Positions 33,053-42,377 are shown, counted from the first letter of the stretch. The stretch: 64,000 nt of DNA from JBDTSW01 sp963799815 (GCA_963799815.1 CAWCYG010000006.1:453976-517975); one strand, 5' to 3'. Notes: generated by a model from the letters alone, not told the origin. Translations and numbers: made by a program.

Positions 33053-35379
33053 GCCCGCACCGGTCGAGCCGCGGCCGCGATCGAGTTGATCATGTCCTCC
33101 ATGAGCTGCAGCGAGCCCGCCTTGTGCAGGGGCTCGTTCAGGTTGCCGCACTTGGGGCTCTGGACGCACGAGGGACAACCCTCGGCGCAGGGACACTCGC
33201 CGACGAGCCGGGCGGCGTCACCGACGAGCCGCTCGAACTCCTCGTAGCCACGGCGCGCAATGCCGACGCCGCCCGGGTGACCGTCGTAGATGAAGATCGT
33301 CGGTGTGCCCGTCTGGAAGTGGACGTTGGTCGAGAGCCCGCCGATGTCCCAGCGATCGCACATCGCGAGCAGGGGGAGCACGGCGATCTGAGAGTGCTCT
33401 GAAGCGTGGAGCGCGCCGAGCTGGATCTCGAGCGGTAGCCGGTCGGGGCCTGCGAGCGCGTCGGGGAGCTCGTACCACAGGGCCTGGGTCGGGAAGTTCG
33501 TCTCTGGCAGATCGAGGCCCACGAGGTCGATGACGCCGTGGTCCTCGAGCCGCTTTCGCTGGTAGGCGATCACCTGCTCGGTAACCGAGACCTCTCCGAA
33601 CGAGAGCGGGAACGACCCGTCGCCGAGCCCCAGCCGCCGCTGCTCACCGGCCGACTCGATGAACACCATCGTCTCCTTCTTCGGCTGCGTGTACCAGTCG
33701 CCGTCGAAGCCGTCCACCAGCGCGCGGCGCCGCTCGAGGTCGAGCTCACGGACCTCGTAGGAGCGGCCCATGTGCAGATAGACGGCGCCCGGGTGCACGG
33801 TCCAGAACGCACGCTCCGCCTCGACTGAGCCGATCATCTCGCCCGAGGAGCGCTCGACGACCGCGATCGAGTCGGGCGAAGCCGAGCGCAGGGAGATCTC
33901 GCCCGCTGGGAAGCCCGCCCCTCGGGGCAGGTAACGCCCGTCGTTCGAGCGCCGCAGCTCGCCGGCGGCGGTGAGGGATTCAGCGCGCTCGCGCCAGCGC
34001 GGACCGAGGACTTCGTCGTCGCGCGCTCCGGGTTGTGCGCCGGCGCCGCCGAGCGGCACCTCGTAGGCGGCGGCGAGCGTGTGGGCGAGCTGGATGCGGT
34101 CGTTCTCGTGGTCAAGGATCGCCGCCTCCACCGGGCGCCCGATGAACTCCGTCGGGTGGCGGCAGAAGAACTGATCGAGGGCATCCTCGCCGGCCACATA
34201 CAACGCGATGCCCTCGCGCCGGCGCCCTGCCCGGCCCCACATCTGCCGCAGGCTCGCGACGGTGCCGGGGAACGTGACGCAGATGGCGGCGTCGAGCTCA
34301 CCGATGTCGATGCCGAGCTCGAGCGCGTCGGTGGCCACGACCGCGAGCAGCTCGCCTCCGCTCAGCCGCGCTTCGATCTCACGCCGCTGCTGCGGCGTGT
34401 AGCCGGCTCGGTACGGGGCGATTCGATCGGCGAGGTGCGGCTGCCCCAGGTCCTCGAGCCGCATGCGGGTAAAGCGCTGGAGCAGCTCGACTCCGCGCCG
34501 GCTCTTCATGAAGCAGATCGTCCGCATGCCGGCGATGACGAGGTCGCCGAGCAGCTCGGCCGACTCGGAGAGGACCGATCGACGCGTCATCGATTTGGGA
34601 TCGATGACCGGTGGGTTCCACATCGCGATCCGGCGACCCGCCCGTGGCGCGCCGTCCGAACCGACGAGCTCGAATGGGTCGCCGACGAGCTCCTCCGCAA
34701 GCTCGACCGGGTTCGCGATCGTGGCCGACGCGCAGACGAAGCGTGGCTCAGAGCCGTAGAGCCCGGCGACACGGCGAAGCCTGCGCAAGACATTCGCCAC
34801 GTGCGAGCCGAACACGCCCCGGTAGGTGTGCGCCTCGTCGACCACCACCCAGCGCAGGCCCGCGAGGAAGTCTCCCCAGTGCTTGTGATGGGGCAGGACG
34901 CTCACGTTCAGCATGTCGGGGTTGGTGAGGATCAGGTTCGACCGCCGGCGGATCTGTGGACGGTCCTCGCGGGGGGTGTCGCCGTCGTAGATCGCGTGGC
35001 GCAGGCCCGGTGGCCCCAGCTCGTGGAGCTTTCGGGCCTGGTCTTGGGCGAGCGCCTTGGTGGGGTACAGGTAGAGGGCCCGAGCGCGGTCGTCGCGGGC
35101 CAGCCCGTCGAGGACGGGCAGGTTGAAGGAGAGCGACTTTCCGGAGGCGGTGCCGCTCGTCACGATCACGTTGCCAATCGCTGCCGCTTCGAGCGCCTGC
35201 TGCTGGTGGGTGTAGAGCTCCACCACGCCCGACGCCCGCAGAGCGGCGGCCAAGCCGGGATCGAGCGAACGTGGCAGGGGGACTGACTCAGGCGCCCGGG
35301 CGGGCTCCGCCGCGGTCTCGACGAGCCGTTCGTCGGTCGCACCCGCCTCCACGAGCCCGAGCCAGGCCTGCTCGATCAC
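33049..35379 (-). CDS. DEAD/DEAH-box helicase with C-terminal Cys cluster (MrfA/YprA-like)
   Basis: A 776-residue superfamily 2 helicase. Walker A is 'GTASGKS' (76-82), DEAH is at 181-184, and the second RecA domain holds 'VATDALELGIDIGELD' and 'MWGRAGRRREG'. The C-terminal DUF1998-type region ends in a metal-binding cluster of C729, C731, C735, C738 and C744, of which four are expected to bind zinc. The layout matches Bacillus MrfA, a 3'-to-5' helicase linked to mitomycin C damage repair. It is coupled at both ends through GTGA overlaps. Confidence 0.92.
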   Translation of the reverse strand: MIEQAWLGLVEAGATDERLVETAAEPARAPESVPLPRSLDPGLAAALRASGVVELYTHQQQALEAAAIGNVIVTSGTASGKSLSFNLPVLDGLARDDRARALYLYPTKALAQDQARKLHELGPPGLRHAIYDGDTPREDRPQIRRRSNLILTNPDMLNVSVLPHHKHWGDFLAGLRWVVVDEAHTYRGVFGSHVANVLRRLRRVAGLYGSEPRFVCASATIANPVELAEELVGDPFELVGSDGAPRAGRRIAMWNPPVIDPKSMTRRSVLSESAELLGDLVIAGMRTICFMKSRRGVELLQRFTRMRLEDLGQPHLADRIAPYRAGYTPQQRREIEARLSGGELLAVVATDALELGIDIGELDAAICVTFPGTVASLRQMWGRAGRRREGIALYVAGEDALDQFFCRHPTEFIGRPVEAAILDHENDRIQLAHTLAAAYEVPLGGAGAQPGARDDEVLGPRWRERAESLTAAGELRRSNDGRYLPRGAGFPAGEISLRSASPDSIAVVERSSGEMIGSVEAERAFWTVHPGAVYLHMGRSYEVRELDLERRRALVDGFDGDWYTQPKKETMVFIESAGEQRRLGLGDGSFPLSFGEVSVTEQVIAYQRKRLEDHGVIDLVGLDLPETNFPTQALWYELPDALAGPDRLPLEIQLGALHASEHSQIAVLPLLAMCDRWDIGGLSTNVHFQTGTPTIFIYDGHPGGVGIARRGYEEFERLVGDAARLVGECPCAEGCPSCVQSPKCGNLNEPLHKAGSLQLMEDMINSIAAAARPVRA

Positions 35380-36251
35380 GACGCCGGGAGCCCGGTCGCG
35401 TGTGCAGTGATGGCCGCGGCTACGCGCATCGAGTCGAGCGCCTCCACGTCGTGGAGACGGAGGATCTCAACACCCTCGGCCGCCGCGAGGGCGACCGCGG
35501 CCTGCGTGGCGATCCCACGCTCGGAGGCGCCGAGCCGATCCTCCCACGAGCCGGCCAGCACGGCGCCGAGGAAATCCTTGCGCGAGAGAGCCAGAAAGAT
35601 CGGCCTGCCGAGCGCACGCAGCTCCCCGACGCGCCGCAGGATCTGGAGATCGTCGTCCACCGAGAGGTCGAAGTCGAGGCCAGGGTCGATCGCGATCCGC
35701 TGCTCGTCTACGCCGGCCGCGACGCAAGCCTCGATCCGCCTCGAAAACCAAGCCTTGAGGTGCTCGACCGGGTCGTCATACCGTGGCGCCGCGCGGTCCT
35801 GGCGCGGTGGTCCCTCGATGTGCATCAACACGTAGCCGGCGTCCGCAGCGGCCACGGCCGCCAGCAGCTCAGGGTCGGCGCCGCCTGAGATGTCGTTGAT
35901 CGCGACCGCGCCCGCCTCGAGCGCGAGGCGGGCGACCTCGGGACAGAACGTGTCGGCGAGCACGGGGAGCTCGGTCGCGCGAACCAGCCCGGCCACCGCG
36001 GGAACAAGCCGGTCCGCCTCGTCTGCGACCGGCACCGGCGGGCCGCTTCGTGCGGCGACGGCGCCCACGTCGAGCATGTCGAAGCCCGCTTCGAGCATCG
36101 CCATGCCATCGATGACCGCCCGCTCGGGAGTGCCGCTCCGCGCCCCCTCGAAAAAGGAGTCGCTCGTGACGTTCACGATCCCTGCCGCGAGCGGGGGAGG
36201 GAAGGAGAGCACCCGATCACGAAGACGCCAGTCGGCCATCGCAAAGACCAT
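35376..36251 (-). CDS. Divergent dihydropteroate-synthase-like protein
   Basis: A TIM-barrel protein of about 291 residues related to DHPS (folP). 'GIVNVTSDSFFEG' stands where DHPS has 'NVTPDSF', 'INDISGGADPELL' is well kept, and 'ALSRKDFLGAVL' keeps the SRK segment. But the pterin/pABA loop normally 'DIGGESTRPGA' reads 'DVGAVAARSGPPVPVADEAD', and the 'DPGIGFGKT' loop reads 'DPGLDFDLSVDD', losing Lys. It may be a non-canonical DHPS or a paralogue with another job. I chose the ATG at 36251 (AGG upstream); 36239 is also possible. Its end overlaps the helicase start. Confidence 0.8.
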   Translation of the reverse strand: MVFAMADWRLRDRVLSFPPPLAAGIVNVTSDSFFEGARSGTPERAVIDGMAMLEAGFDMLDVGAVAARSGPPVPVADEADRLVPAVAGLVRATELPVLADTFCPEVARLALEAGAVAINDISGGADPELLAAVAAADAGYVLMHIEGPPRQDRAAPRYDDPVEHLKAWFSRRIEACVAAGVDEQRIAIDPGLDFDLSVDDDLQILRRVGELRALGRPIFLALSRKDFLGAVLAGSWEDRLGASERGIATQAAVALAAAEGVEILRLHDVEALDSMRVAAAITAHATGLPAS

Positions 36252-36330
36252 AGGACCTGACCAAGCGATGAGTTCGCGCACCCACCGGGGTCTTAGGACG
36301 GCCGAGCTCGATCCCAAGGAGAATTGCGTG

Positions 36331-36744
36331 ATGCCCTCTGAGAAGCCGTTGATCGTCAGCCTGCCGATAGCCGATCGCAGGGACTCCTTCGCGTTCTACC
36401 GCGACGGGCTCGGGTTCGAGGCGGTGGGAGCTCCCGCCGACGACGGCGTCCCCGAGCCGCTTCAGTTCGTCCTCAATGACGGCGTTCGCCTGATGCTCGT
36501 TCCGAGGGGAGGCTTCGACTGGGTCACCGGCGACCACGCGGTGGCGTCCGCCGGTACCAGCGAGTGCGTCCTGGTCCTTCGTCGCGAAAGCCAAGCGGAG
36601 GTCCAGAGGACGATCGAGGAGGCGGTGAGCGCCGGCGCGACGGAAGTCACCCCGCCCGGCCAGCAGCCCTGGGGCTACGCGGGAGCTTTCGCCGACCTGG
36701 ATGGACATATCTGGATGGTCGAGTCAGACGGGGCGGCGAACTGA
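36331..36744 (+). CDS. VOC-family (glyoxalase/bleomycin-resistance-like) protein
   Basis: A 137-residue protein with the paired beta-alpha-beta modules of the vicinal-oxygen-chelate fold: 'SLPIADRRDSFAFYRDGLGF' opens module one, and 'WGYAGAFADLDGHIWMVESD' closes module two. The final metal-ligand glutamate is present (MVES). No substrate is evident. AAGGAG precedes GTG-ATG; I use the ATG. Divergent from the DHPS-like gene. Confidence 0.9.
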   Translation: MPSEKPLIVSLPIADRRDSFAFYRDGLGFEAVGAPADDGVPEPLQFVLNDGVRLMLVPRGGFDWVTGDHAVASAGTSECVLVLRRESQAEVQRTIEEAVSAGATEVTPPGQQPWGYAGAFADLDGHIWMVESDGAAN

Positions 36745-36803
36745 GGTCAAGCGCCACGCGGTAGCCGCGGCGGCCGAGACGCGCACTGGCGTAGGTTGCG
36801 CCG

Positions 36804-37994
36804 ATGCCCGTTCGCCAACGACTGAGCAGCGACGAGGCGCGGCGGCTCGCGCTCGCGTCACAGGGCTTTGCGGAGCACAGGGGTCTCAGTGGGGCTCCTG
36901 GATGGGGGATCCGGCGCGTGTTCGGTCACGTCGGGCTGCTTCAGGTGGATTCGGTCAACGTGCTCGAACGGGCGCACTACCTCCCGGCCTACAGCCGGCT
37001 CGGGCCATACCCGAAGCAGGCGCTCGACGACGCCTCTCAGCGCGCTCCGCGGCGGCTCTTCGAGTACTGGGGCCACGAGGCATCGCTCCTGCCGGTCGGG
37101 CTGCAGCCCCTCCTGCGGTGGCGGATGGAGGAGGCCGCCAAAGAGGCCTGGGGCAGCATGAAGCGGATCCGGCGCGAGCGGCCAGAGCTGGTGGAGCAGG
37201 TGCTCGAAGAGGTGCGCGAGCGGGGGCCGCTCGCGGCCTCGGAGCTCTCGCAGGAGCGCCCCCGCAGGGCCGGCCCGTGGTGGGACTGGTCGGATTCGAA
37301 GCGGGCGATCGAGTGGCTCTTTTGGAGCGGGCGGGTGAGCTCCGCGCGCCGGCGCAATTTCGAGCGCCTCTATGACCTCACCGAGCGCGTGCTCCCCCGG
37401 GCCATCGTCGAATCACCGACTCGGCCCGCGGCCGACGCCCAACGCGAGCTGGTTCGGGTGGCCGCGAGAGCGCTCGGCGTCGCCGCGGAGCGCGACCTGC
37501 GCGACTATTTTCGCCTCGCGCTTGCCGACGTCCGAGCCCGGATCGCCGAGCTGGTCGAGTCGGGCGAGCTGGTGCCGGTGGAGGTAGAGGGCTGGGGTCG
37601 CACCCAGGGATATCTCTGGGCAGGCGCCCGCATCCCCCGTCGCCTGGGTGCCTGCTGCCTCGTGGGCCCGTTCGACTCCCTGCTGTGGGAGCGAAGCCGG
37701 CTCGAGCGTGTGTTCGGCTTTCGATATCGGCTCGAGATCTACGTGCCCAAGCCCAAGCGAGTCCACGGTTACTACGTCCTCCCGTTCCTGCTCGGCGACC
37801 GCCTGGTCGCCAGGGTGGACCTGAAAGCCGACCGCAGCGGCGGAGCGCTGCTCGCTCGGGCGGTTCACCTTGAGGACCACGCCCCCAAGAACGCCCTGGA
37901 GGAGCTGCGCGATGAGCTCGACCTGCTCGCGGGCTGGCTTCGACTGGAGCGGGTCGAGCTGCCGCGAAGCGTCTACGGTTCCCCCCGCCGATGA
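36804..37994 (+). CDS. YcaQ/AlkX-type winged-helix DNA glycosylase-like protein
   Basis: A 396-residue HTH_42 protein. N-terminal 'FGHVGLLQVDSVNVLERAHY' carries QVD, the Gln-x-Asp catalytic motif described for the YcaQ/AlkX branch, which unhooks interstrand crosslinks in E. coli, as opposed to QxQ in AlkZ. 'RAPRRLFEYWGHEASLLP', the 'WWDWSDSKRAIEWLFWSGRV' winged helix and 'FRYRLEIYVPKPKRVHGYYV' are family segments. Activity is inferred from the motif. Its end overlaps the next HAD gene as ATGA. Confidence 0.85.
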   Translation: MPVRQRLSSDEARRLALASQGFAEHRGLSGAPGWGIRRVFGHVGLLQVDSVNVLERAHYLPAYSRLGPYPKQALDDASQRAPRRLFEYWGHEASLLPVGLQPLLRWRMEEAAKEAWGSMKRIRRERPELVEQVLEEVRERGPLAASELSQERPRRAGPWWDWSDSKRAIEWLFWSGRVSSARRRNFERLYDLTERVLPRAIVESPTRPAADAQRELVRVAARALGVAAERDLRDYFRLALADVRARIAELVESGELVPVEVEGWGRTQGYLWAGARIPRRLGACCLVGPFDSLLWERSRLERVFGFRYRLEIYVPKPKRVHGYYVLPFLLGDRLVARVDLKADRSGGALLARAVHLEDHAPKNALEELRDELDLLAGWLRLERVELPRSVYGSPRR

Positions 37995-38812
37995 GCCTGC
38001 GCTGCGTCTACACCGACCTCGACGGGACCCTCTACGGCAAGGACGGCTCGCTCTTTCGGGACGCGGCGGGCAACTTCACGATGGTGCAGGCGCGCGGGCT
38101 CGAGGCCTGCGACCGCGCGGGCGTGGAGGTGGTGATCATGTCGGGCCGCCGGGAGACGCAGGTGATCGCGGACGCCAGGGTGCTCGGGCAGGTCTCCTAC
38201 ATCTACGAGGCCGGGTGCGGCGTCACCATCGATCTCGAGCGCACCCTGCTGGTGGGAGGCTGGGAGCCGGGGTCCGACGACGCCCCCACCCCCGCGCAGC
38301 GAATGATCGACGAAGGTCTCACCGACCTGCTCTTCGAGCACTTCGGCGAGCGCCTCGAATGGCATCGGCCCTGGCACACCGACCGCCACCTCTCGCATCT
38401 GTTTCGCGGGCGGGTCGACGTGGCGGAGGCCAACCGCATCCTCACCGACGCCGGCCACGAGGACGTTCGCTTTCTCGACAACGGGCGCATCAGCCACCGC
38501 ATGGAGGCCCTCGATGGCGCCGCCCACGCCTACCACCTGGTGCCCGGCGGGGCGAGCAAAGCCAAGGCGGTCGCCTTCCACATGCGGGTGCGTGGGTACG
38601 ACCCGGAGAGCTGCATCGCGGTGGGCGATTCGCTCGAGGACCTCGACGCGGCGGCGGTGGTGGGGCGGTTCTTCGTAGTCGCCAACGGCCCTGCGCACGA
38701 CGACGGTCTGCGCGAGGCCCTGCCGAGTTTCCCAAACGCCACCGTCACCGAGGGCGCGATGGGCGACGGCTTCTACGAGGCGGTGATCTCGACCCTCGCC
38801 GAACGGCGCTAG
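37991..38812 (+). CDS. HAD-family phosphatase (Cof/MPGP type)
   Basis: A 273-residue class IIB HAD phosphatase. Motif I 'YTDLDGTLYGKDGSL' has both acids, motif II is 'IMSGRR', the lysine lies in 'GGASKAKAVAF', and motif IV is 'IAVGDSLEDLDAA'. The arrangement resembles mannosyl-3-phosphoglycerate and sucrose-phosphate phosphatases as well as Cof-type enzymes; the substrate is open. ATGA coupling to the YcaQ-like gene suggests cotranscription. It ends convergently with an SDR gene through CTAG. Confidence 0.88.
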   Translation: MSLRCVYTDLDGTLYGKDGSLFRDAAGNFTMVQARGLEACDRAGVEVVIMSGRRETQVIADARVLGQVSYIYEAGCGVTIDLERTLLVGGWEPGSDDAPTPAQRMIDEGLTDLLFEHFGERLEWHRPWHTDRHLSHLFRGRVDVAEANRILTDAGHEDVRFLDNGRISHRMEALDGAAHAYHLVPGGASKAKAVAFHMRVRGYDPESCIAVGDSLEDLDAAAVVGRFFVVANGPAHDDGLREALPSFPNATVTEGAMGDGFYEAVISTLAERR

Positions 38813-39609
38813 TCGCGGCGGGGCGCCGCGGTGGAGCCCCGCGCCCGGGCGATGAGCGCGTCGGTGAGCCTTGGGGCGAGAGCGTTTAGCCCGAGCAGCT
38901 TCACGCGCTTCGGCGTGTGGACGTCGCGACGGTCGGCCTCGATCGCCGCGACGATGTCCGCGGCCGCCCGCGAGGCCGGAATCGTGTTCTCGTCGCGACG
39001 CCAGTCGGGGAGGCGATCGCGCTGGTGATCGTGAAGGGCGGATTCCACCTCGCCGGGGAAGACGGTCGTAACGCCGACGCCGCTTCCCGAGAGCTCGTGC
39101 CGCAGCGCCTCGGCGAAGCCACGGCCGAACGCCTTCGTGCCGCCGTAGACGGCGCCCCACGGAAAGGCGCGAAGTGCGGCCCCGGAGGAGACCACGACCA
39201 CGTGTCCACGTCCCGCGTCCATCATCGGCCCGAGGCCCGCCTCCACCGTGTACATGGTCCCGAGCACGTTGATGCGCACCATCTCCTCCGCCTTCTCGAG
39301 CTCGACGTCGGCGAACGGCCCGTAGTGGGCGATGCCGGCGTTGGCCACGAGCAGATCGAGACCGCCCGTCCGTCGCACGAATCGCTCGACCGAGCGCTGC
39401 ACCTCGCGGCGGGTGCCGATGTCGGCGGCGAGAATCATGTGCTCCGCTCCGCCCACGGGGAGGGCCGCCGCGAGCTCCATCAGCCCCTCGCGCCCGCGGG
39501 CCATCAGTCCGAGCTGAGCGCCGCGCGCAGCGAGCGCCTCGCACAGCGCCCTGCCAATCCCACGCGAGGCACCGCTCACGATTGCCCGCGTCCCCGAATC
39601 GATTTGCAT
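38809..39609 (-). CDS. Short-chain dehydrogenase/reductase
   Basis: A 266-residue classical SDR: 'IVSGASRGIGRALCEALAAR' (TGxxxGxG variant), 'LVANAGIAHYGPF' (NAG), catalytic Ser in 'VVVSSGAAL', and Tyr-Lys in 'VYGGTKAFGRGFAEAL'. The pattern resembles bacterial ketoreductases of the DltE/SadH kind. No substrate can be named. The region between its ATG and the divergent DtxR gene is only 58 bases. Confidence 0.92.
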   Translation of the reverse strand: MQIDSGTRAIVSGASRGIGRALCEALAARGAQLGLMARGREGLMELAAALPVGGAEHMILAADIGTRREVQRSVERFVRRTGGLDLLVANAGIAHYGPFADVELEKAEEMVRINVLGTMYTVEAGLGPMMDAGRGHVVVVSSGAALRAFPWGAVYGGTKAFGRGFAEALRHELSGSGVGVTTVFPGEVESALHDHQRDRLPDWRRDENTIPASRAAADIVAAIEADRRDVHTPKRVKLLGLNALAPRLTDALIARARGSTAAPRRD

Positions 39610-39667
39610 CGACGCATCCTTTCATGGGCGCTCGGAGCCACCCCTGCTGCTCATCTAGACTCGACCC

Positions 39668-40381
39668 ATGGCCCCCGAGCACGCCACCGTAGCCGAGGAG
39701 GAATACCTCCAGATCATGTTCTGGCTCGAGGAGGCAGGGCTTCCGATCACCGGGGCCAACATCGCCCGGGCCATGCAGCTCTCGCCGCCGACGGTGCACG
39801 AGATGATCGGCCGGCTCGAGGACGACGGCTACATCGTGCGCCGGGAGGACAAGACGGTTGAGTTCACGGCCAACGGCCGCGAGCAGGCTCGGCAGATCGT
39901 CCGCCGACACCGCCTGATCGAGCGCTTCCTAACCGACGTCTTAGCGATTCCTTGGGACGAGGTCCACGAGGAGGCCGAGCGCCTGGAGCACGCGATGTCG
40001 CCGGTCCTCGAGGAGCGCATGCTGGCGGCGATCGGCGACGCTACCACCTGTCCGCACGGGCACCCGATCGTCGAGGGCATCCGCGAGCACGGCGTCTTGC
40101 TCGCGGACGTGGAACCCGGGGCCGAGATTCACGTGCTTCGCTTCGAGAACGAGGCGGAGGAGATCCTCCACTACCTGAAGAGCACGGGCCTCGATCCGGG
40201 CCTTGACGGCAAGCTCGAGGCCAACGACGGAGGCGAGGTCACGGTCACATCAGCCGACGGTCGCCACGTGGTCTCGCGCGACGTCGCCGAGACCGTGTCG
40301 GTGCGCGCCGACCCGGCGCCCGCGCCGCGCGCACCGTTGCCCGAGCAGCTCGTGGTCTCGAGCGACCGCTACGGTCGCTAG
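39668..40381 (+). CDS. DtxR-family metal-dependent transcriptional regulator
   Basis: A 237-residue iron- or manganese-dependent repressor (IdeR/MntR group). The N-terminal winged helix includes 'GANIARAMQLSPPTVHEMIG' as recognition region, and the middle dimer/metal domain includes 'HRLIERFLTDVLAIPWDEVH' and 'EERMLAAIGDATTCPHGHPI', with the typical Glu-His-Cys ligands. An SH3/FeoA-like C-terminal part spans about 145-215. That length fits the IdeR-like longer form. Possible targets were not searched beyond this window. It ends convergently with an aminotransferase gene through CTAG. Confidence 0.93.
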   Translation: MAPEHATVAEEEYLQIMFWLEEAGLPITGANIARAMQLSPPTVHEMIGRLEDDGYIVRREDKTVEFTANGREQARQIVRRHRLIERFLTDVLAIPWDEVHEEAERLEHAMSPVLEERMLAAIGDATTCPHGHPIVEGIREHGVLLADVEPGAEIHVLRFENEAEEILHYLKSTGLDPGLDGKLEANDGGEVTVTSADGRHVVSRDVAETVSVRADPAPAPRAPLPEQLVVSSDRYGR

Positions 40382-41487
40382 CCGACTTGCGCGCCGGTTG
40401 CTGAACCCGTCCGCTCGAGGGCGCGCGCCACACGCGCCACGCCCTCGGCGATCTGGTCGGGTGGCACGGCCGCGAAGGCGAAGCGCAGGCTCGAAGCCCC
40501 GCCCTCGAGCATGAAGTCGGGGCCGGCCACGAAGGAGACTCCCTCCTCCGACGCCGCCGCGAGCGCCGCGGGCGTGTCCGAGCCAGGCAGGTCGACCCAG
40601 AGGAAGTAGCCGCCGCCGGGAACCACGAACTGCGCTTCGGGTAGCCGGTCTAAAAGCGCCTCGACGAGCGCATCGCGCCGTTCGCGGAGCTGCCCGTTCA
40701 CCCACCGCACGTTCTCGCCGAGGATGCCCGAGCGGCACATCTCGAGCACGATCGACTCGGCCAGCATGTTGGGTGAGATGTAGTGCTCGGAGCCGCGCTT
40801 GGCGAGGGTCGCGATCTGCTCCGGTGGGCCGGCCAGATAGCCGACGCGAACTCCCGGGCTCACGGTCTTCGAGAACGAGGAGGCGTGGATCACTCGATCG
40901 GCCTGGTCGAGCGAGAACATCGTTGGCAGGTCGTGCTCCTCGAACGCGATCAGGCGGTAGGGGTCGTCCTCGAACAGCCAAAAGCCGTGCTCCGTGGCGA
41001 GGTCGACCAGTCGCTCCCGCTTCGCCGCCGAGAGGGTGCAACCGGCCGGGTTGTGGAAGTTCGGGATCACGTGGGCGAGCTTCAGAGGGCCCTCGGCGAG
41101 CGCCGCCTCGACGGCAGCGACATCGATCCCGTCCTCCTCGAGCGGCACGGGCACCAGCTCCACTCCGGCCCGCTTCAGCAAGAGCAGCGTCCGGTCGTAC
41201 GTGGGCTGCTCCACGACCACGCGGTCCCCCGGCTCGAGCATGTACCGAAAGAGCAGCGCGGCGGCCTCCATCGAGCCGTTCGTGACCATCACCCGCTCGG
41301 CGTCGATCCCGTGGAGCTCGGTCGCGATCCACTCGCACAGGTCGGGATGGCCCCGACCCGTCCCGTAGGAGAGGGCGCGCTGCCAGTCGTCGGCAAGCGC
41401 GGTGGTGGCCGCCTTGCGCACCGCGTCGGCGGGAAGGATGTCAGCGCTGGGCGCGCCGCGGGCGAAGGAGATCACGTCGGAAGCCAT
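40378..41487 (-). CDS. PLP-dependent aminotransferase, class I fold
   Basis: A 369-residue aminotransferase of the 2-aminoadipate (LysN)/MocR-catalytic branch. 'MVTNGSMEAAALLFRYMLEP' leads to the cofactor region, 'IPNFHNPAGCTLSAAKRERL' is diagnostic, and the PLP lysine is in 'SSFSKTVSPGVRVGYL'. It lacks an N-terminal HTH, so it is an enzyme and not a MocR regulator. It starts 11 bases after sucD and is likely in the sucCD operon. A role in branched-chain, aromatic or 2-aminoadipate amino-group transfer is possible. Confidence 0.92.
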   Translation of the reverse strand: MASDVISFARGAPSADILPADAVRKAATTALADDWQRALSYGTGRGHPDLCEWIATELHGIDAERVMVTNGSMEAAALLFRYMLEPGDRVVVEQPTYDRTLLLLKRAGVELVPVPLEEDGIDVAAVEAALAEGPLKLAHVIPNFHNPAGCTLSAAKRERLVDLATEHGFWLFEDDPYRLIAFEEHDLPTMFSLDQADRVIHASSFSKTVSPGVRVGYLAGPPEQIATLAKRGSEHYISPNMLAESIVLEMCRSGILGENVRWVNGQLRERRDALVEALLDRLPEAQFVVPGGGYFLWVDLPGSDTPAALAAASEEGVSFVAGPDFMLEGGASSLRFAFAAVPPDQIAEGVARVARALERTGSATGAQVG

Positions 41488-41498
41488 CGGGATCGAGT

Positions 41499-42377
41499 CT
41501 ACGCAAGGGCTTGGAGCGTCTCGACGGCGATCTGCGCCGTCTCCGTCGGGCTCGTGCCCACGCGGACGTCCTTCGCCTCGAGGGCGTCCTTCTTGGCCTG
41601 GGCGGTGCCCGAGGATCCGGAGATGATCGCGCCGGCGTGGCCCATCTGCTTGCCCGGCGGGGCGGTGAACCCGGCGATGTAGGCGACGACCGGTTTCGCG
41701 ACCGACTCGTCGATGAAGTCGGCGGCGCGCTCCTCGGCGTCGCCGCCGATCTCGCCCACCATCACGATCAGCTCGGTCTCGTCGTCGTCTTCGAAGAGCG
41801 TGAGGATGTCGATGAAATCCGAGCCGACGATCGGGTCGCCGCCGATGCCCACGATGGAGGAGTTCCCGAGCCCGGCCTGCTTCAGTTCGTTGCCGATCTG
41901 GTAGGTGAGGGTGCCCGACTTGGAAACGAGCCCGATCGAGCCCTGATCGAAGAACTGGGCCGGGATGATCCCAACGTTCGCCTTGCCGGGCGATAGGACG
42001 CCGGGGCAGTTCGGCCCGACGAGGCGTACGCCGGCGTCATGCGCCTTCCAGTAGACGCGCATCATGTCGAGGACCGGGATGCCCTCGGTGATCGCGATGA
42101 CGGTCTCGACCCCGGCGTCGATCGCCTCTTCGATCGCATCGGCAGCGAAGCGCGCGGGCACGAAGATCATCGACGTGTTGGCGCCGCGCTCCGAGACGGC
42201 CTCGGAGATCCTGTCGAAGACGGGCACGCCGTCCACGTCCTGACCACCTTTGCCCGGCGTGACCCCGGCAACGAGGTCGGTGCCGTAGTCGCGGTTGCGG
42301 AGGCCGTGGAACGTGCCCTCGCGGCCCGTCAGGCCGGAGACGGCGAGCTTCGTGTCGGAGCCGACGATGATGCTCAC
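41499..42377 (-). CDS. sucD: Succinate-CoA ligase (ADP-forming) alpha subunit
   Basis: A 292-residue TCA-cycle subunit with the CoA-binding Rossmann domain ('VSGLTGREGTFHGLRNRDYG') and the phosphohistidine segment 'GHAGAIISGSSGTAQAK'. 'VGPNCPGVLSPGKANVGIIP' is the SucD hallmark. The GTG start overlaps the sucC stop as GTGA. Works with SucC to convert succinyl-CoA to succinate with ATP synthesis. Confidence 0.97.
   Translation of the reverse strand: MSIIVGSDTKLAVSGLTGREGTFHGLRNRDYGTDLVAGVTPGKGGQDVDGVPVFDRISEAVSERGANTSMIFVPARFAADAIEEAIDAGVETVIAITEGIPVLDMMRVYWKAHDAGVRLVGPNCPGVLSPGKANVGIIPAQFFDQGSIGLVSKSGTLTYQIGNELKQAGLGNSSIVGIGGDPIVGSDFIDILTLFEDDDETELIVMVGEIGGDAEERAADFIDESVAKPVVAYIAGFTAPPGKQMGHAGAIISGSSGTAQAKKDALEAKDVRVGTSPTETAQIAVETLQALA

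Noticed and set aside
37973..39910. 645-codon minus-strand frame across the HAD, SDR and DtxR genes
   Set aside because: Crosses genes on both strands and has Arg/Gly-rich translation without domains.
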